Positions 15,727 to 23,498 of a stretch of DNA of 43,508 bases are shown here, in pieces. The DNA is from Candidatus Lokiarchaeota archaeon (lineage in GTDB: Archaea; Asgardarchaeota; Thorarchaeia; Thorarchaeales; Thorarchaeaceae): assembly GCA_014730275.1 (NCBI GenBank), contig WJIL01000126.1, positions 1-43,508 on the forward strand. Reading direction: 5' to 3'. Each line of letters begins with the position of its first letter. The stretch's first letter is position 1. A program made the position numbers and the translations under genes. The notes beneath the pieces were generated by a model. It was not told the DNA's origin and searched no databases. It saw only the letters and a list, made by a program, of their open reading frames with translations.

Positions 15727-17442
15727 ATGGTGTTGGAACCGATTGCGACTAAAATCTATCAGGAGTACATATGGAAATCCAAGAGCAAGGAGTTGGCAGA
15801 AAGCCTGTATGCCAATCCCCCAGTTACACTGGGCGAAGCTGCAAAACGGGGTTCAGCCGTCTTTGCACAGTATGAGCAATCTGATTGTATTCGTCAGAAG
15901 GATTTAGAGAAACTCAAATCTGTCCTTCAGGCATCCAATTCAAAACTGGGCTGTTTGACCCCAGCGGTAGAAGAAAGCATCGATAAGTTGTCAAATGGGG
16001 CTGTTGAAGCTGCTCATCAGAGTGTGGCAATGGGTGGGCCAGGATACATATTGAACAAGGCTGCCTCTGCAAAAACCATTTCAAGCTTCTCGAAAGACAG
16101 CAGATTATCAGCTTTTTTCTTTGTTGCCGACTATGATGAAGTTCAAGCTGAGCTTCTCAACACCAGAACCCCTCTGATGGGACAATCAGGCAATCTAATC
16201 AGTATGCCAGTGCCCGAAGGATATGACCACTCCCCGGTCAGCGTATTGCCACTTCCTAGCTCTACATGGTATACTGAAGTCGAAGAAAGTATCCGGAAGA
16301 ATTACAATGAGCTATTCAAACCGTTGTCAGGCACAGGGAAGAAATTGTTTCAGGAGCGTCTTGAAGCTGCCCTTGCAGTAACACGATGGGCATTTCACAA
16401 TTCGGCTACTCTCGGAGAATGGGCCCAAAGAATCATCGGAAGACTTGTGAACATTGAAGGTAACCTCGGGCTCCCTATCATCCCTTCGAGCAATCCTGAA
16501 ATAAGGAAGCTCATGGCAAGAGGTTTCGAGTATCTCCTTGCTGATGAAAATCGGAAACAGTTCGTTGATGCACAGGTGCGAGCAAGCACAGTCATCGAGG
16601 AAAACGAGTATGAGACAGGAACGGGCAAAAGATCACGGGATTATGTTCCGTTCTTCTATGAATGTCAAGGGGACGGCTGCCATTCAAGTAGAGTAGAATT
16701 ACATTACGACCGGGAGGGAGCCACGGCAATTCTCACCGGTAGATGTCCAACCTGTGGAAGACCTGTGAAACTGGAATTCGATGCGGAGAAACCGGACTTG
16801 AGCGAGATTGCTGAACACCTCTCTCCCAGAGTGGATTCACGGCAATTCGTAATGGATATGGTTCTGCCTATCGTGGTTCATATTGGAGGGAGTGGCGAAA
16901 CGGCATACTACGCCCAGGTCATCCCCGTGGCAAAAGAGCTGGGTGTCCCGTTTCCAGCGTTCGTGAAATATCCCCGTCTCTACTTCAATACACCATGGGG
17001 TGAAAATCTGGCAAACACTCTGAACAACAAAGGCAAGCCAGCCTTCCATGGAGGGGAAATGTTCGGCACCATCGGGCGGATTACGAGAGCTCGTCAATCA
17101 GAGAACTATGCTGAAATGAATGAAGCTGTTCAGGACTTCAAATCACTCCTTTACGAATCACATGAGAAACTCAATCATGCTATAGATGAGCTTGAAAGAG
17201 AGCGAGAGAAAGCAAGCGATGAGAAAGACAAACAGCTTCAGATGACTCGGCTTGAAATAGAACGATACCTTAGTTGGGTATTCGGACAATACACTCAAGG
17301 AAAAATGGGGCAAGAAGTTACGTGGTCATGGATAGAATGGGCTCTGAATTCCGGCTTCACGGATCTCTTCGGACCTTATGAAAGAGCATATGTACCTGAA
17401 CTCAAGAATGGCTCAACCCTATTTGTTAATTTCATGGTGTAA
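15727..17442 (+). CDS. bshC: BshC-like putative cysteine-adding enzyme
   Basis: The 571-residue protein is recognised by colinear but diverged BshC features. SVAMGGPGYILNKAASAKTI at 99-118 corresponds to the GQQPGLFTGP..YKAISAI region; FFVADYDEVQ at 131-140 replaces the usual EDHDFEE; IGGSGETAYYAQ at 386-397 matches the strongly conserved BshC GGPGE-AYYAQ motif. The C-terminal third holds a coiled coil near 465-515 as in BshC. BshC is thought to add cysteine to GlcN-malate, completing bacillithiol. A Cys4 zinc-ribbon-like insertion (C313, C318, C340, C343) is unusual. ATG 15727 has AGGAG four bases upstream and lies one base after the BshA stop. The family is fairly sure; the reaction is inferred. 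Confidence 0.75.
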   Translation: MVLEPIATKIYQEYIWKSKSKELAESLYANPPVTLGEAAKRGSAVFAQYEQSDCIRQKDLEKLKSVLQASNSKLGCLTPAVEESIDKLSNGAVEAAHQSVAMGGPGYILNKAASAKTISSFSKDSRLSAFFFVADYDEVQAELLNTRTPLMGQSGNLISMPVPEGYDHSPVSVLPLPSSTWYTEVEESIRKNYNELFKPLSGTGKKLFQERLEAALAVTRWAFHNSATLGEWAQRIIGRLVNIEGNLGLPIIPSSNPEIRKLMARGFEYLLADENRKQFVDAQVRASTVIEENEYETGTGKRSRDYVPFFYECQGDGCHSSRVELHYDREGATAILTGRCPTCGRPVKLEFDAEKPDLSEIAEHLSPRVDSRQFVMDMVLPIVVHIGGSGETAYYAQVIPVAKELGVPFPAFVKYPRLYFNTPWGENLANTLNNKGKPAFHGGEMFGTIGRITRARQSENYAEMNEAVQDFKSLLYESHEKLNHAIDELEREREKASDEKDKQLQMTRLEIERYLSWVFGQYTQGKMGQEVTWSWIEWALNSGFTDLFGPYERAYVPELKNGSTLFVNFMV

Positions 17443-17475
17443 AAGAGAAAGAAGGGCACCGGATTGCCCGGTGCC
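17441..17475 (-). terminator. Hairpin with T-rich tail between bshC and aminotransferase
   Basis: GGCACCGG (17455-17462) and CCGGTGCC (17468-17475) form a perfect 8-bp stem with a 5-base loop. On the minus strand a tract rich in T (17441-17454) follows, which fits termination of the aminotransferase transcript; on the plus strand it has no T-run. Confidence 0.55.
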
Positions 17476-17484
17476 GTGAATCTG

Positions 17485-18756
17485 TTACTGAAGATGTTCA
17501 GTCAGGAGGTCGCCAAGTCTACGGATACCTTCCGAGATTACGTCCGGTTCAGCATACGAATAGCCCAGCCGCATGGTGTTATGTTCGGGCTTGCTCGGTA
17601 CCAGTTTGTCCTTTCCATTTCCTAGACTGTACCCAGTAATGGGATAGAACGCTGTTCCTGGCACGAATATCACATCGTTAGGTATGGCTACCTGTTTCAA
17701 GAACTCCCGTGCATCAAATTCCTCTTCACTTTGCCACCAGATGAAGAAACCGCCGGTTGGATCGGTACGCTTTCCTGGTGGGAAGGACTCATCGATAGCT
17801 TCAGCCATAGCCTCGTACCGCTTTTTGTAGCCCTTGATACCTTCCTCAAGCACATCGTCGATGTAGTTGCGATAGTACTCATCAAGTATGCGCTGAATCA
17901 AGGTTGACGTGCACAAGTCAAGGTAGCCCTTGTCCTTGAGAACCTGGTCCCTTACGGAGTCAGGCATCACAGAATATCCTACCCTCAGAACAGCTGCCTC
18001 CTTGCTGGTGGTACCAAGATAGGCAACACGGTTGTTGTCTTTATCGAGACTCTTGATAGGTTTCAAATCGGTCTCTTTGAATTGGATTTCCGCGTAAGCC
18101 GAGTCCTCCAAGAGAATAAGGTTATGATTCTCACAGATGTCAAAGAGTTCTTGCCTCCGCTTCATGGGTAAGGTAGTGCCCTTTGGATTATCAGAGTCAG
18201 GTACGACGTACACCATATCTGGATGCTTACCAAATTTCGCCTTTGAAAGATTGATGGCTTTATCGACATACTCGGGAATAATGCCATCCAGATCCGTCGG
18301 CACCGTGATTACTCGTGCTCCCAACTTGACCGCCGGACCAAGAAAACCAAGATATGCCGGTGAAGGAGTGATGATAACATCTCCAGGATCAATCATCGTA
18401 TCCAACAGAGCATACAAGGCCTGCTGTGATCCATTTGTTATTGATACACTTTCCCAGTCGGTCTCACAATCGATATTGATATTCCTCTTATCACAGAGCC
18501 GTTTTGCAAGAGTCTTCCGGAACCACTTGTGTCCGCCGGTAGGACCGTAGTTCAAATCCTCAAGTGCCATCCCGGGCTTCTCAGTATACTCTTCGCTGAG
18601 GTTTGACAGGATTTTTGCAAAGGTATCCGTCGGAATGATACCAGGTTTCCCGCCCGCGAAGTAGTATTCTACATTGTACTTGAGAAGTGCGCGGATTTGG
18701 CTCTCCGGAATGAAGCTAGTCCATGACGCGAACGCATACGAGTCTTCTTCTGCCAT
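17485..18756 (-). CDS. Class I/II PLP-dependent aminotransferase
   Basis: The 423-residue fold-type I aminotransferase moves an amino group between an amino acid and a 2-oxo acid using pyridoxal phosphate. Visible features are the GPTGGHKWFR helix start at 71-80, NGSQQAL at 108-114, DNP at 189-191, the D218 cofactor-ring partner (LEDSAYAEI), Schiff-base K252 (TTSKEAAVLRVGY), and R near 402 for the substrate carboxylate (MRLGYSY). It looks like MocR/ARO8-type family members that use aspartate, aromatic or branched substrates; the exact pair is not known. ATG 18756 has no ribosome-binding site; a palindrome (18776-18793) and a TATA-like box lie just upstream. The gene ends in a hairpin terminator. 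Confidence 0.9.
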   Translation of the reverse strand: MAEEDSYAFASWTSFIPESQIRALLKYNVEYYFAGGKPGIIPTDTFAKILSNLSEEYTEKPGMALEDLNYGPTGGHKWFRKTLAKRLCDKRNINIDCETDWESVSITNGSQQALYALLDTMIDPGDVIITPSPAYLGFLGPAVKLGARVITVPTDLDGIIPEYVDKAINLSKAKFGKHPDMVYVVPDSDNPKGTTLPMKRRQELFDICENHNLILLEDSAYAEIQFKETDLKPIKSLDKDNNRVAYLGTTSKEAAVLRVGYSVMPDSVRDQVLKDKGYLDLCTSTLIQRILDEYYRNYIDDVLEEGIKGYKKRYEAMAEAIDESFPPGKRTDPTGGFFIWWQSEEEFDAREFLKQVAIPNDVIFVPGTAFYPITGYSLGNGKDKLVPSKPEHNTMRLGYSYAEPDVISEGIRRLGDLLTEHLQ

Positions 18757-18775
18757 CAGCTAAATACCCCTGTGC

Positions 18776-18809
18776 ATGTACAGATTCGTACATACTACGC
18801 ATAAGGAAA
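18776..18809 (-). promoter_or_regulatory. Palindrome and TATA-like box upstream of the aminotransferase
   Basis: ATGTAC (18776-18781) and GTACAT (18788-18793) form a perfect 6-bp inverted repeat with a 6-base spacer. A TATA-like TTCCTTATGCG (18799-18809) predicts a transcript start near 18779, so the palindrome would overlap it, a common place for an archaeal repressor site. GTGCATGT also recurs at 18772 and 18811. Confidence 0.4.
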
Positions 18810-18904
18810 AGTGCATGTCCCCTTTATCTGTTTCTAAGTTCGTGCGAGGTAGCACGTAGACATGAGCTCGAAGATGTACAAATGTGTTCACTGGTGAAAT
18901 CTGG

Positions 18905-19711
18905 CTATGAAACCCAAGGTGGGGAGTCTGTCCATGTTTGAGAGGCGATGCTTTCAGCTACTGAAGCGGGATCATCTGCATTGACTATGGACCTGGCAAC
19001 AATCACGTAGGATGCTCCGGACTCGATTGCTGTTTTGGCATCACCGCCCTGAGCTCCAACACCCGGGCTGAGTATTGGCATTTCATCACCAAGCACCTGT
19101 CTGATTTCCCGTATTTTCTCAGGATATGTAGCTCCCACTATAGTGCCATCTGCACCCCACTGTCTGGCTTTTCGTGCAAAGGACAGATACAGGGGTTCGT
19201 GATTTTTCTTCTTCTCGTCTTTTGCCACCATCAGGCCATATCCCTCATCTGCAGCTGGATGAGACATGTACGAAAGGGTGATGACACCTCGTTTCTTCTT
19301 TTCTGCGATTTCAAAAACTCGCTTAAGACCACCGTCCCAACCTACTAGCGGATTGGCTATAATAGCATCAAAGCCCGCATCGAAGTAATGGTTAGCAATC
19401 ATCTCATTGCTGTTTCCTATATCGTTCAGCTTACAGTCCATGATGGCAATCAGGGCCTGATCATGGATAGTATCGATAATACTTGGAATTCGATCAAAAA
19501 GACCAAGCGGTAACATCAAGTGACGGTTTATTTTGTAAGCGACAGCGTAATCAGAAGTCAACTCTATGATTTTTCGCGCTTCACTTTCCAAACGTGCCTT
19601 TTCGGTACCCCAAGCCGCTTCACTTGTTAAGGGAAGCTTAGGAGTTAGGTCTAGTCCAATAACCAATCTCGTTTTTCGTACGTAGGCAGCAGCGGACAAT
19701 TTGCGCTTCAA
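18905..19711 (-). CDS. pyrF: Orotidine 5'-phosphate decarboxylase
   Basis: This enzyme decarboxylates OMP to UMP, the last step of de novo pyrimidine synthesis. Visible: LDL near residue 20-22 (first Asp), YKINR near 59-63, and the catalytic MDCKLNDIG with D92, K94 and D97 (the D-x-K-x-x-D signature). SPGVGAQGGD near 210-220 is the phosphate-gripper loop and VARSI near 237-241 supplies the Arg. The TIM barrel is complete, so the protein should be active. TTG 19711 was chosen as start because AGGAG lies five bases upstream; TTG 19732 with AGGAGGT only one base before it is the alternative. No other pyr gene is close; the divergent partner is a membrane protein. Confidence 0.87.
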   Translation of the reverse strand: MKRKLSAAAYVRKTRLVIGLDLTPKLPLTSEAAWGTEKARLESEARKIIELTSDYAVAYKINRHLMLPLGLFDRIPSIIDTIHDQALIAIMDCKLNDIGNSNEMIANHYFDAGFDAIIANPLVGWDGGLKRVFEIAEKKKRGVITLSYMSHPAADEGYGLMVAKDEKKKNHEPLYLSFARKARQWGADGTIVGATYPEKIREIRQVLGDEMPILSPGVGAQGGDAKTAIESGASYVIVARSIVNADDPASVAESIASQTWTDSPPWVS

Positions 19712-19716
19712 GGATT

Positions 19717-19740
19717 CTCCTGGAATGTCCAAGACCTCCT
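19717..19740 (-). promoter_or_regulatory. Two ribosome-binding-site-like elements before pyrF
   Basis: AGGAGGT (19734-19740) sits one base before TTG 19732, too close for normal use, but seven bases before an in-frame ATT. AGGAG (19717-19721) sits five bases before TTG 19711. The second arrangement is the better one, so the start was placed there. Confidence 0.45.
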
Positions 19741-19767
19741 AGGTCATAGAGTGTATCGAATACTTAT

Positions 19768-20847
19768 ATGAGTGATGGGAAGGCCATTTCGTTGGTGGAA
19801 CACTTGTCTCCAGACTGGTTGGCTACCCGGGTTACAGTAGCAGCTATGGGCATTTTCCTTCCAGTTTACTTTTTCATTCTCATGTTTGTCCTGCCATTTC
19901 AATTGCAGCCATTCACAGATCCAACACTGAACTGGCTATTCCATCATCTTCTCGTGCCGGCTCTGTTCTGTGCTCCATGGGTATCTTTCCTGTATGTCAA
20001 CAGGTACCGACTAGCCAATACTATTCACATGACGCATGAGACAACCACATCGGTTCCCCTCAGATGGAGGATATTCTATGGCATGAATGCTGCTTTTGTG
20101 GTGATGTTTTTCGTGTTTCCCATGGTAGCGTCTCCATTGGCAGTGATTGGAGGGCTGTTCCTTTCGGGGACGGTAATCTACAGGGTGGCAAAGGGGAAAC
20201 TGGGGAAAGGTAAACCTGCAAAGCTCATTGCAATAATCCTAGGCTTTCTCTTATCCATATTACCGATCTATGTATTCTTGCTGTTTGCACCGAGATACCT
20301 AGAGGTTTGGACAGCCATTCTCAGTGCATGGAGCAGCTTCTGGTTCGGTGTGGTATATGGAGTAGCTCAGTGTCTTGTCAATGTCCTAAGCTTTGGCTCA
20401 CCAATCCACTTCATGTATTTCGCAGCCAACGAGTTTGATAAAGGAGTGTACGGGCGCAGTTACACCCGGACACCAACAAACAAGATTCGTTTCGGGGAAT
20501 CCATCCTCTACATAGTGTTTCTTATCCTATATCTGCCGCCAATTCCTACACCTTTGGGGACTATACCGTTTCTTAACATGTCGTGGCTGTTCAAACAGTA
20601 CATCAACTGGATCTCAATGGGTGTGGTTGGCATCATGACGCTCATCAAATGGAGGTTGGATGTGGGAGATGAACAAACGCTTGGAGGCCCCTTGAACATC
20701 ATTGTTGTCGGGATGTTCCTGATCGTAGAGATATTCTTCAAAACAGATTTGCTTGTTGTAACGCTGGTCATATGGTTGGCATTCATCATATTCGCTGCGC
20801 TGTCTGCTGTTGCTTATGCTAGCGCTTCCCCACGGGAGATGCACTGA
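19768..20847 (+). CDS. Multi-pass membrane protein of unknown function
   Basis: The 359-residue protein has about eight hydrophobic helices (roughly 22-46, 58-80, 102-124, 128-146, 154-175, 185-212, 245-263, 280-300, 313-350), joined by short basic loops. There is a longer extracytoplasmic or cytoplasmic loop at about 215-245 with YGRSYTRTPTNKIRFGE. No transporter signature is seen. ATG 19768 follows AATACTTAT, so it may be leaderless. The NUDIX gene starts two bases after its stop, so the two are probably co-expressed. Possibly a permease or membrane enzyme; I cannot name a family. Confidence 0.7.
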   Translation: MSDGKAISLVEHLSPDWLATRVTVAAMGIFLPVYFFILMFVLPFQLQPFTDPTLNWLFHHLLVPALFCAPWVSFLYVNRYRLANTIHMTHETTTSVPLRWRIFYGMNAAFVVMFFVFPMVASPLAVIGGLFLSGTVIYRVAKGKLGKGKPAKLIAIILGFLLSILPIYVFLLFAPRYLEVWTAILSAWSSFWFGVVYGVAQCLVNVLSFGSPIHFMYFAANEFDKGVYGRSYTRTPTNKIRFGESILYIVFLILYLPPIPTPLGTIPFLNMSWLFKQYINWISMGVVGIMTLIKWRLDVGDEQTLGGPLNIIVVGMFLIVEIFFKTDLLVVTLVIWLAFIIFAALSAVAYASASPREMH

Positions 20848-20848
20848 C

Positions 20849-21289
20849 GTGTACAAGAATCCTAAACCGACTGTTGATATTGCAATCACTGATGGAAAAC
20901 GCGTTGTCGTTATCAAGCGGAAGAATGACCCATTCAAAGGTTCATGGGTTTTGCCGGGCGGCTTCGTTGAATATGGTGAGACGGTCGAAAACACAGCGAT
21001 TCGTGAAGCAAAAGAAGAGACTGCAATCGACATCGAGCTAGAGGATATCTTGGGAGTATATAGCGCTCCAAACCGTGATCCACGAGGTCACAATATAACC
21101 ACTGTATTTGTGGCAACACCTGTAAAGGGGGTACCTGAAGGCGGTGATGATGCGGCTGAAGCAGAATGGCGTGAAATTAGCTCCTTACAGGCTGGTGACT
21201 TAGCTTTCGATCATGACCTGATTCTAAGAGACCTACGAAGCTGGTTGAATCAGAGACAGAGCTTCTGGTCAACAAAGTCTCGTGAATGA
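20849..21289 (+). CDS. NUDIX hydrolase
   Basis: The 146-residue protein contains a Nudix box at residues 38-60: G-x5-E44-x7-R52-E53-x2-E56-E57 with A59 in the usual Gly position, in GGFVEYGETVENTAIREAKE and the following ETAID. NUDIX enzymes cleave nucleoside diphosphates linked to another group; the GSWVLPGGFVE region and length resemble ADP-ribose/ADP-sugar or 8-oxo-(d)GTP clean-up members. GTG 20849 is chosen: it lies one base after the stop of the membrane protein, with GGGAG ten bases upstream, and gives the usual short N-terminus (MYKNPKPTVDIAI). The reading frame could start at 20810 inside the upstream gene, which is less likely. Confidence 0.88.
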   Translation: MYKNPKPTVDIAITDGKRVVVIKRKNDPFKGSWVLPGGFVEYGETVENTAIREAKEETAIDIELEDILGVYSAPNRDPRGHNITTVFVATPVKGVPEGGDDAAEAEWREISSLQAGDLAFDHDLILRDLRSWLNQRQSFWSTKSRE

Positions 21290-21309
21290 AAGATTCAATA
21301 TTTTTTGAA

Positions 21310-21666
21310 TTACAGATCCAGAATCTCCAGTTTCTCTGCCAGCATGATGATTGGAAGGTGAACAATCATGGGCTCACTATCAATTTTGCTAACGAACTTC
21401 ACACTTTCTTCCGGCCGGGACTTGTATGCAAGGAAGCTACCAGAAGGGGGCCCTTCACCTTCAGTGTATATCCAGAGGGGCATGCCGTGGTATTCGTAGT
21501 AGCCGTGATTCGAAATTAGTGTGCCATAGATGTGTTTACCATTGTGCTCGAAGTAGAGCATGCTTGCCGTCCGTTCCCGCTGACTCCAAGAAACGAGCAT
21601 CCTTGCCAAATCCGTCATTGATGCGAGTTTCAGATTTACGGGAGGGCGTATGTCTGATTTGCTCAA
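21310..21666 (-). CDS. Hypothetical 118-residue protein
   Basis: The small soluble protein has a helix (about 12-34, MTDLARMLVSWSQRE) followed by beta-rich sequence with several Tyr and His (ISNHGYYEYHGMPLWIY) and a helical end (MLAEKLEILDL). No family is recognised. TTG 21666 is the longest start and lies close to the transcript start predicted from the TATA-like box at 21701-21708; ATG 21618 would also keep the core. The gene is convergent with NUDIX and divergent from trmI. The sequence looks like a real globular protein rather than a shadow frame, because hydrophobic and charged residues alternate as expected. Confidence 0.55.
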   Translation of the reverse strand: MSKSDIRPPVNLKLASMTDLARMLVSWSQRERTASMLYFEHNGKHIYGTLISNHGYYEYHGMPLWIYTEGEGPPSGSFLAYKSRPEESVKFVSKIDSEPMIVHLPIIMLAEKLEILDL

Positions 21667-21700
21667 TATAGTACACCGGTTCGGTTGTCAACATATTCGC

Positions 21701-21735
21701 CTTATAAGCGCATAGCCCTATGAGCATATTATATC
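21701..21735. promoter_or_regulatory. Back-to-back TATA-like boxes between hypothetical gene and trmI
   Basis: CTTATAAG (21701-21708) is palindromic; read on the minus strand it predicts a start near 21678 for the hypothetical gene. ATATTATATC (21726-21735) predicts a plus-strand start near 21756, leaving a 35-base leader for trmI with a ribosome-binding site. Confidence 0.45.
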
Positions 21736-21790
21736 AAATAGAATGAGGAACACTCAAAACACGTGAAAGTCTAGCAGAGGTGTGCTGAAC

Positions 21791-22564
21791 TTGATACAGG
21801 ATGGCGACTTTGTATACATATTCTTAGATGCGAAACGAAACTGGATACGGAAGGTCAAGAAGGGAAAAGCATTCCATTCTAACCGAGGTATGATTGAGTA
21901 TGACGATATGATTGGACGTCCCTTCGGAATAACGGTGCAAAGTCATTCAGGAGTAGATTTTCAGATTCACAAGCCAAGCCAAACAGATATCCAGGTCGCT
22001 ATGGGCCGCAATACCCAGATCATCTATCCGAAAGACGCTGGAACAATACTAGTCGAAGCTGGAATCAGCTCGGGTTCCAGAGTTGTAGAAGCCGGTACAG
22101 GCTCAGGTGCACTCACGTTCATACTAGCTAACGCTGTAGGTTCCAACGGTCATATCTATACGTATGAAGTCCGCGAAGATATGTACAACGGAGCACGGAA
22201 GAATCTAGAGAAATATGATGTCTTGGACAATATCACCATGCATAACAAAGACATTGAAGAAGGTATTGAGGAAGAAAATGTCGACGCGGTCGTATTAGAT
22301 TTGGCCACACCTTGGAAGATTGTCGATGTTGTACATAAGGCTCTCAAGCCAAGTCATTACCTAGCCAGTTATAGCCCAACCATAGAACAAACCATGAAAA
22401 CCTGTAAAGCTATGGGACAAAGCGGAAACTGGGGAATGATCAAAACTCTTGAAGTGCTTCAGCGAGAATTACTTGTTCGAGAGGGGAAGACAAGGCCAAA
22501 GACATGGATGATTGGCCATACGGGGTATCTCAGCTTTGGTAGAAAACTGGCTTCTGATGAGTGA
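21791..22564 (+). CDS. trmI: tRNA (adenine-N1)-methyltransferase TrmI
   Basis: The 257-residue class I SAM methyltransferase makes m1A (position 57/58 in archaeal tRNA). An N-terminal beta domain (about 1-65, IQDGDFVYIFLDAKRNW) precedes the Rossmann domain. Motif I VEAGTGSGA at about 99-107 and the family-specific SYSPTIEQTMK near 200-210 are clear, as is IYPKDAG at about 78-84. TTG 21791 is taken as start because AGAGGTG (21776-21782) lies eight bases upstream and the resulting MIQDGD matches the family N-terminus; GTG 21782 sits inside that ribosome-binding site. It probably has its own promoter (21726-21735). The following unknown gene also has a TATA-like box. Confidence 0.93.
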   Translation: MIQDGDFVYIFLDAKRNWIRKVKKGKAFHSNRGMIEYDDMIGRPFGITVQSHSGVDFQIHKPSQTDIQVAMGRNTQIIYPKDAGTILVEAGISSGSRVVEAGTGSGALTFILANAVGSNGHIYTYEVREDMYNGARKNLEKYDVLDNITMHNKDIEEGIEEENVDAVVLDLATPWKIVDVVHKALKPSHYLASYSPTIEQTMKTCKAMGQSGNWGMIKTLEVLQRELLVREGKTRPKTWMIGHTGYLSFGRKLASDE

Positions 22565-22572
22565 TTAACAAA

Positions 22573-22583
22573 CTCTTATATGC
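22573..22583 (+). promoter_or_regulatory. TATA-like box before the acidic protein
   Basis: CTCTTATATGC is centred about 25 bases before 22604, so transcription would begin close to the GTG at 22602, consistent with a leaderless transcript of the following operon. Confidence 0.45.
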
Positions 22584-22601
22584 ACTAATGAATCATATTT
22601 C

Positions 22602-23003
22602 GTGTTGATTGTTGTTGACGGCGATGCATCGATGAGTTATGAACACAAAGACGAGTTGACAACCCGGGACGCAAAACAGATTCTAACAAACATTCTGCCA
22701 GCTGGACAAGAAGAATACGAACTGGAGATTAGACCTAGCACTACAGAACTACCTAACAACCAAGATGAAGCAGAAGGTGAAGAAGCCAATGTGCTTCCAG
22801 AAGAAGCTGATGCTCTGATAACCGAAATGGATGATTCATCAGTTCCTGGCGACGCCACCTTGGAGTCTGAAGAGGGCAAAGTAGATCAATATGACGACGA
22901 AGATGAATTTGATTTCGACCCGGAAGAGCCAAAACGAGCCTTTGAGAAGAAGAAGAAAGGCAGGGACTACGTGGAGTTTAGAGATCAGTACTACAGGTAC
23001 TAA
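22602..23003 (+). CDS. Acidic low-complexity protein of unknown function
   Basis: The 133-residue protein is very rich in Asp and Glu, mostly disordered after residue 40. A helical N-terminal part (about 15-33, KDELTTRDAKQILTNIL) and a basic tail (KRAFEKKKKGRDYVEFRDQY) are the ordered candidates. The final residues with several Tyr look like a docking tail. There is no known family. GTG 22602 fits the predicted transcript start; ATG 22632 (MSYEHKDEL) is an alternative that lacks a ribosome-binding site. It lies 12 bases upstream of a winged-helix gene with a strong ribosome-binding site, so the two are likely cotranscribed. Eukaryote-style acidic tails on nucleic-acid-binding proteins come to mind, but no role is claimed. 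Confidence 0.6.
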   Translation: MLIVVDGDASMSYEHKDELTTRDAKQILTNILPAGQEEYELEIRPSTTELPNNQDEAEGEEANVLPEEADALITEMDDSSVPGDATLESEEGKVDQYDDEDEFDFDPEEPKRAFEKKKKGRDYVEFRDQYYRY

Positions 23004-23015
23004 GGAGGGAAGTTC

Positions 23016-23399
23016 ATGAATAGAGAAGAAGAAATGAAGAAACTCAGAAAGGAAATACATCAACTGAGTATGACTGTTTCTAATCTTGAGGAGACTATTG
23101 GAGAACTGAAATCGAAAGTTGAACGGAATCTCACAAGCAAGCAGACAAAAGCAAACGCCCAGTACGATGTATTCGCTAATCAACAGAGCGTAATAGAGCG
23201 AGATATGAGCTGGGAAAGGCTCATTGGACTACTGGAAGATACCGAAAGAGGATTGACCGCTCAACAGCTTGCTAGAAAATGGGGAAGATCCCGTTCGCGC
23301 ACCAGCGAAGTCCTGAACACATTGGTAGACGAAGGCAGATTGGTGAAATTCCGCGATGGACGTCATATGAGATTCATTGCACCAGATGAAGAAGTATAG
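23016..23399 (+). CDS. Coiled-coil winged-helix DNA-binding protein
   Basis: The 127-residue protein starts with a charged coiled coil (about 2-40, MKKLRKEIHQLSMTVSNLEE and on). A basic linker follows, then a winged-helix domain (about 64-120): helix around ERLIGLLEDTERGLT, recognition region QQLARKWGRSRSRTSEVLNT and wing EGRLVKFRDGRHMRF. The coiled coil suggests a dimer or a partner. GGAGG eight bases before ATG 23016 makes a strong start. It follows the acidic protein by 12 bases. A transcription regulator or chromatin-type binder is likely; targets are unknown. The all-helical 771-residue gene starts about 100 bases later. Confidence 0.72.
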   Translation: MNREEEMKKLRKEIHQLSMTVSNLEETIGELKSKVERNLTSKQTKANAQYDVFANQQSVIERDMSWERLIGLLEDTERGLTAQQLARKWGRSRSRTSEVLNTLVDEGRLVKFRDGRHMRFIAPDEEV

Positions 23400-23498
23400 A
23401 CTCTGTTGATTTTTGAAAAAGAAACTATTACCCAGAATAGGCTTAAGTAGGCCTCATATACTGTGAAGGCAAAGTCCTGTTCCGGGAGTCAGTGCAAG

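Noticed and set aside
21290-21309. ATTCAA/TTGAAT hairpin between NUDIX and the hypothetical gene as a terminator
   Set aside because: Stem is six A/T-rich pairs and no clean T-run follows, so it is too weak to annotate.
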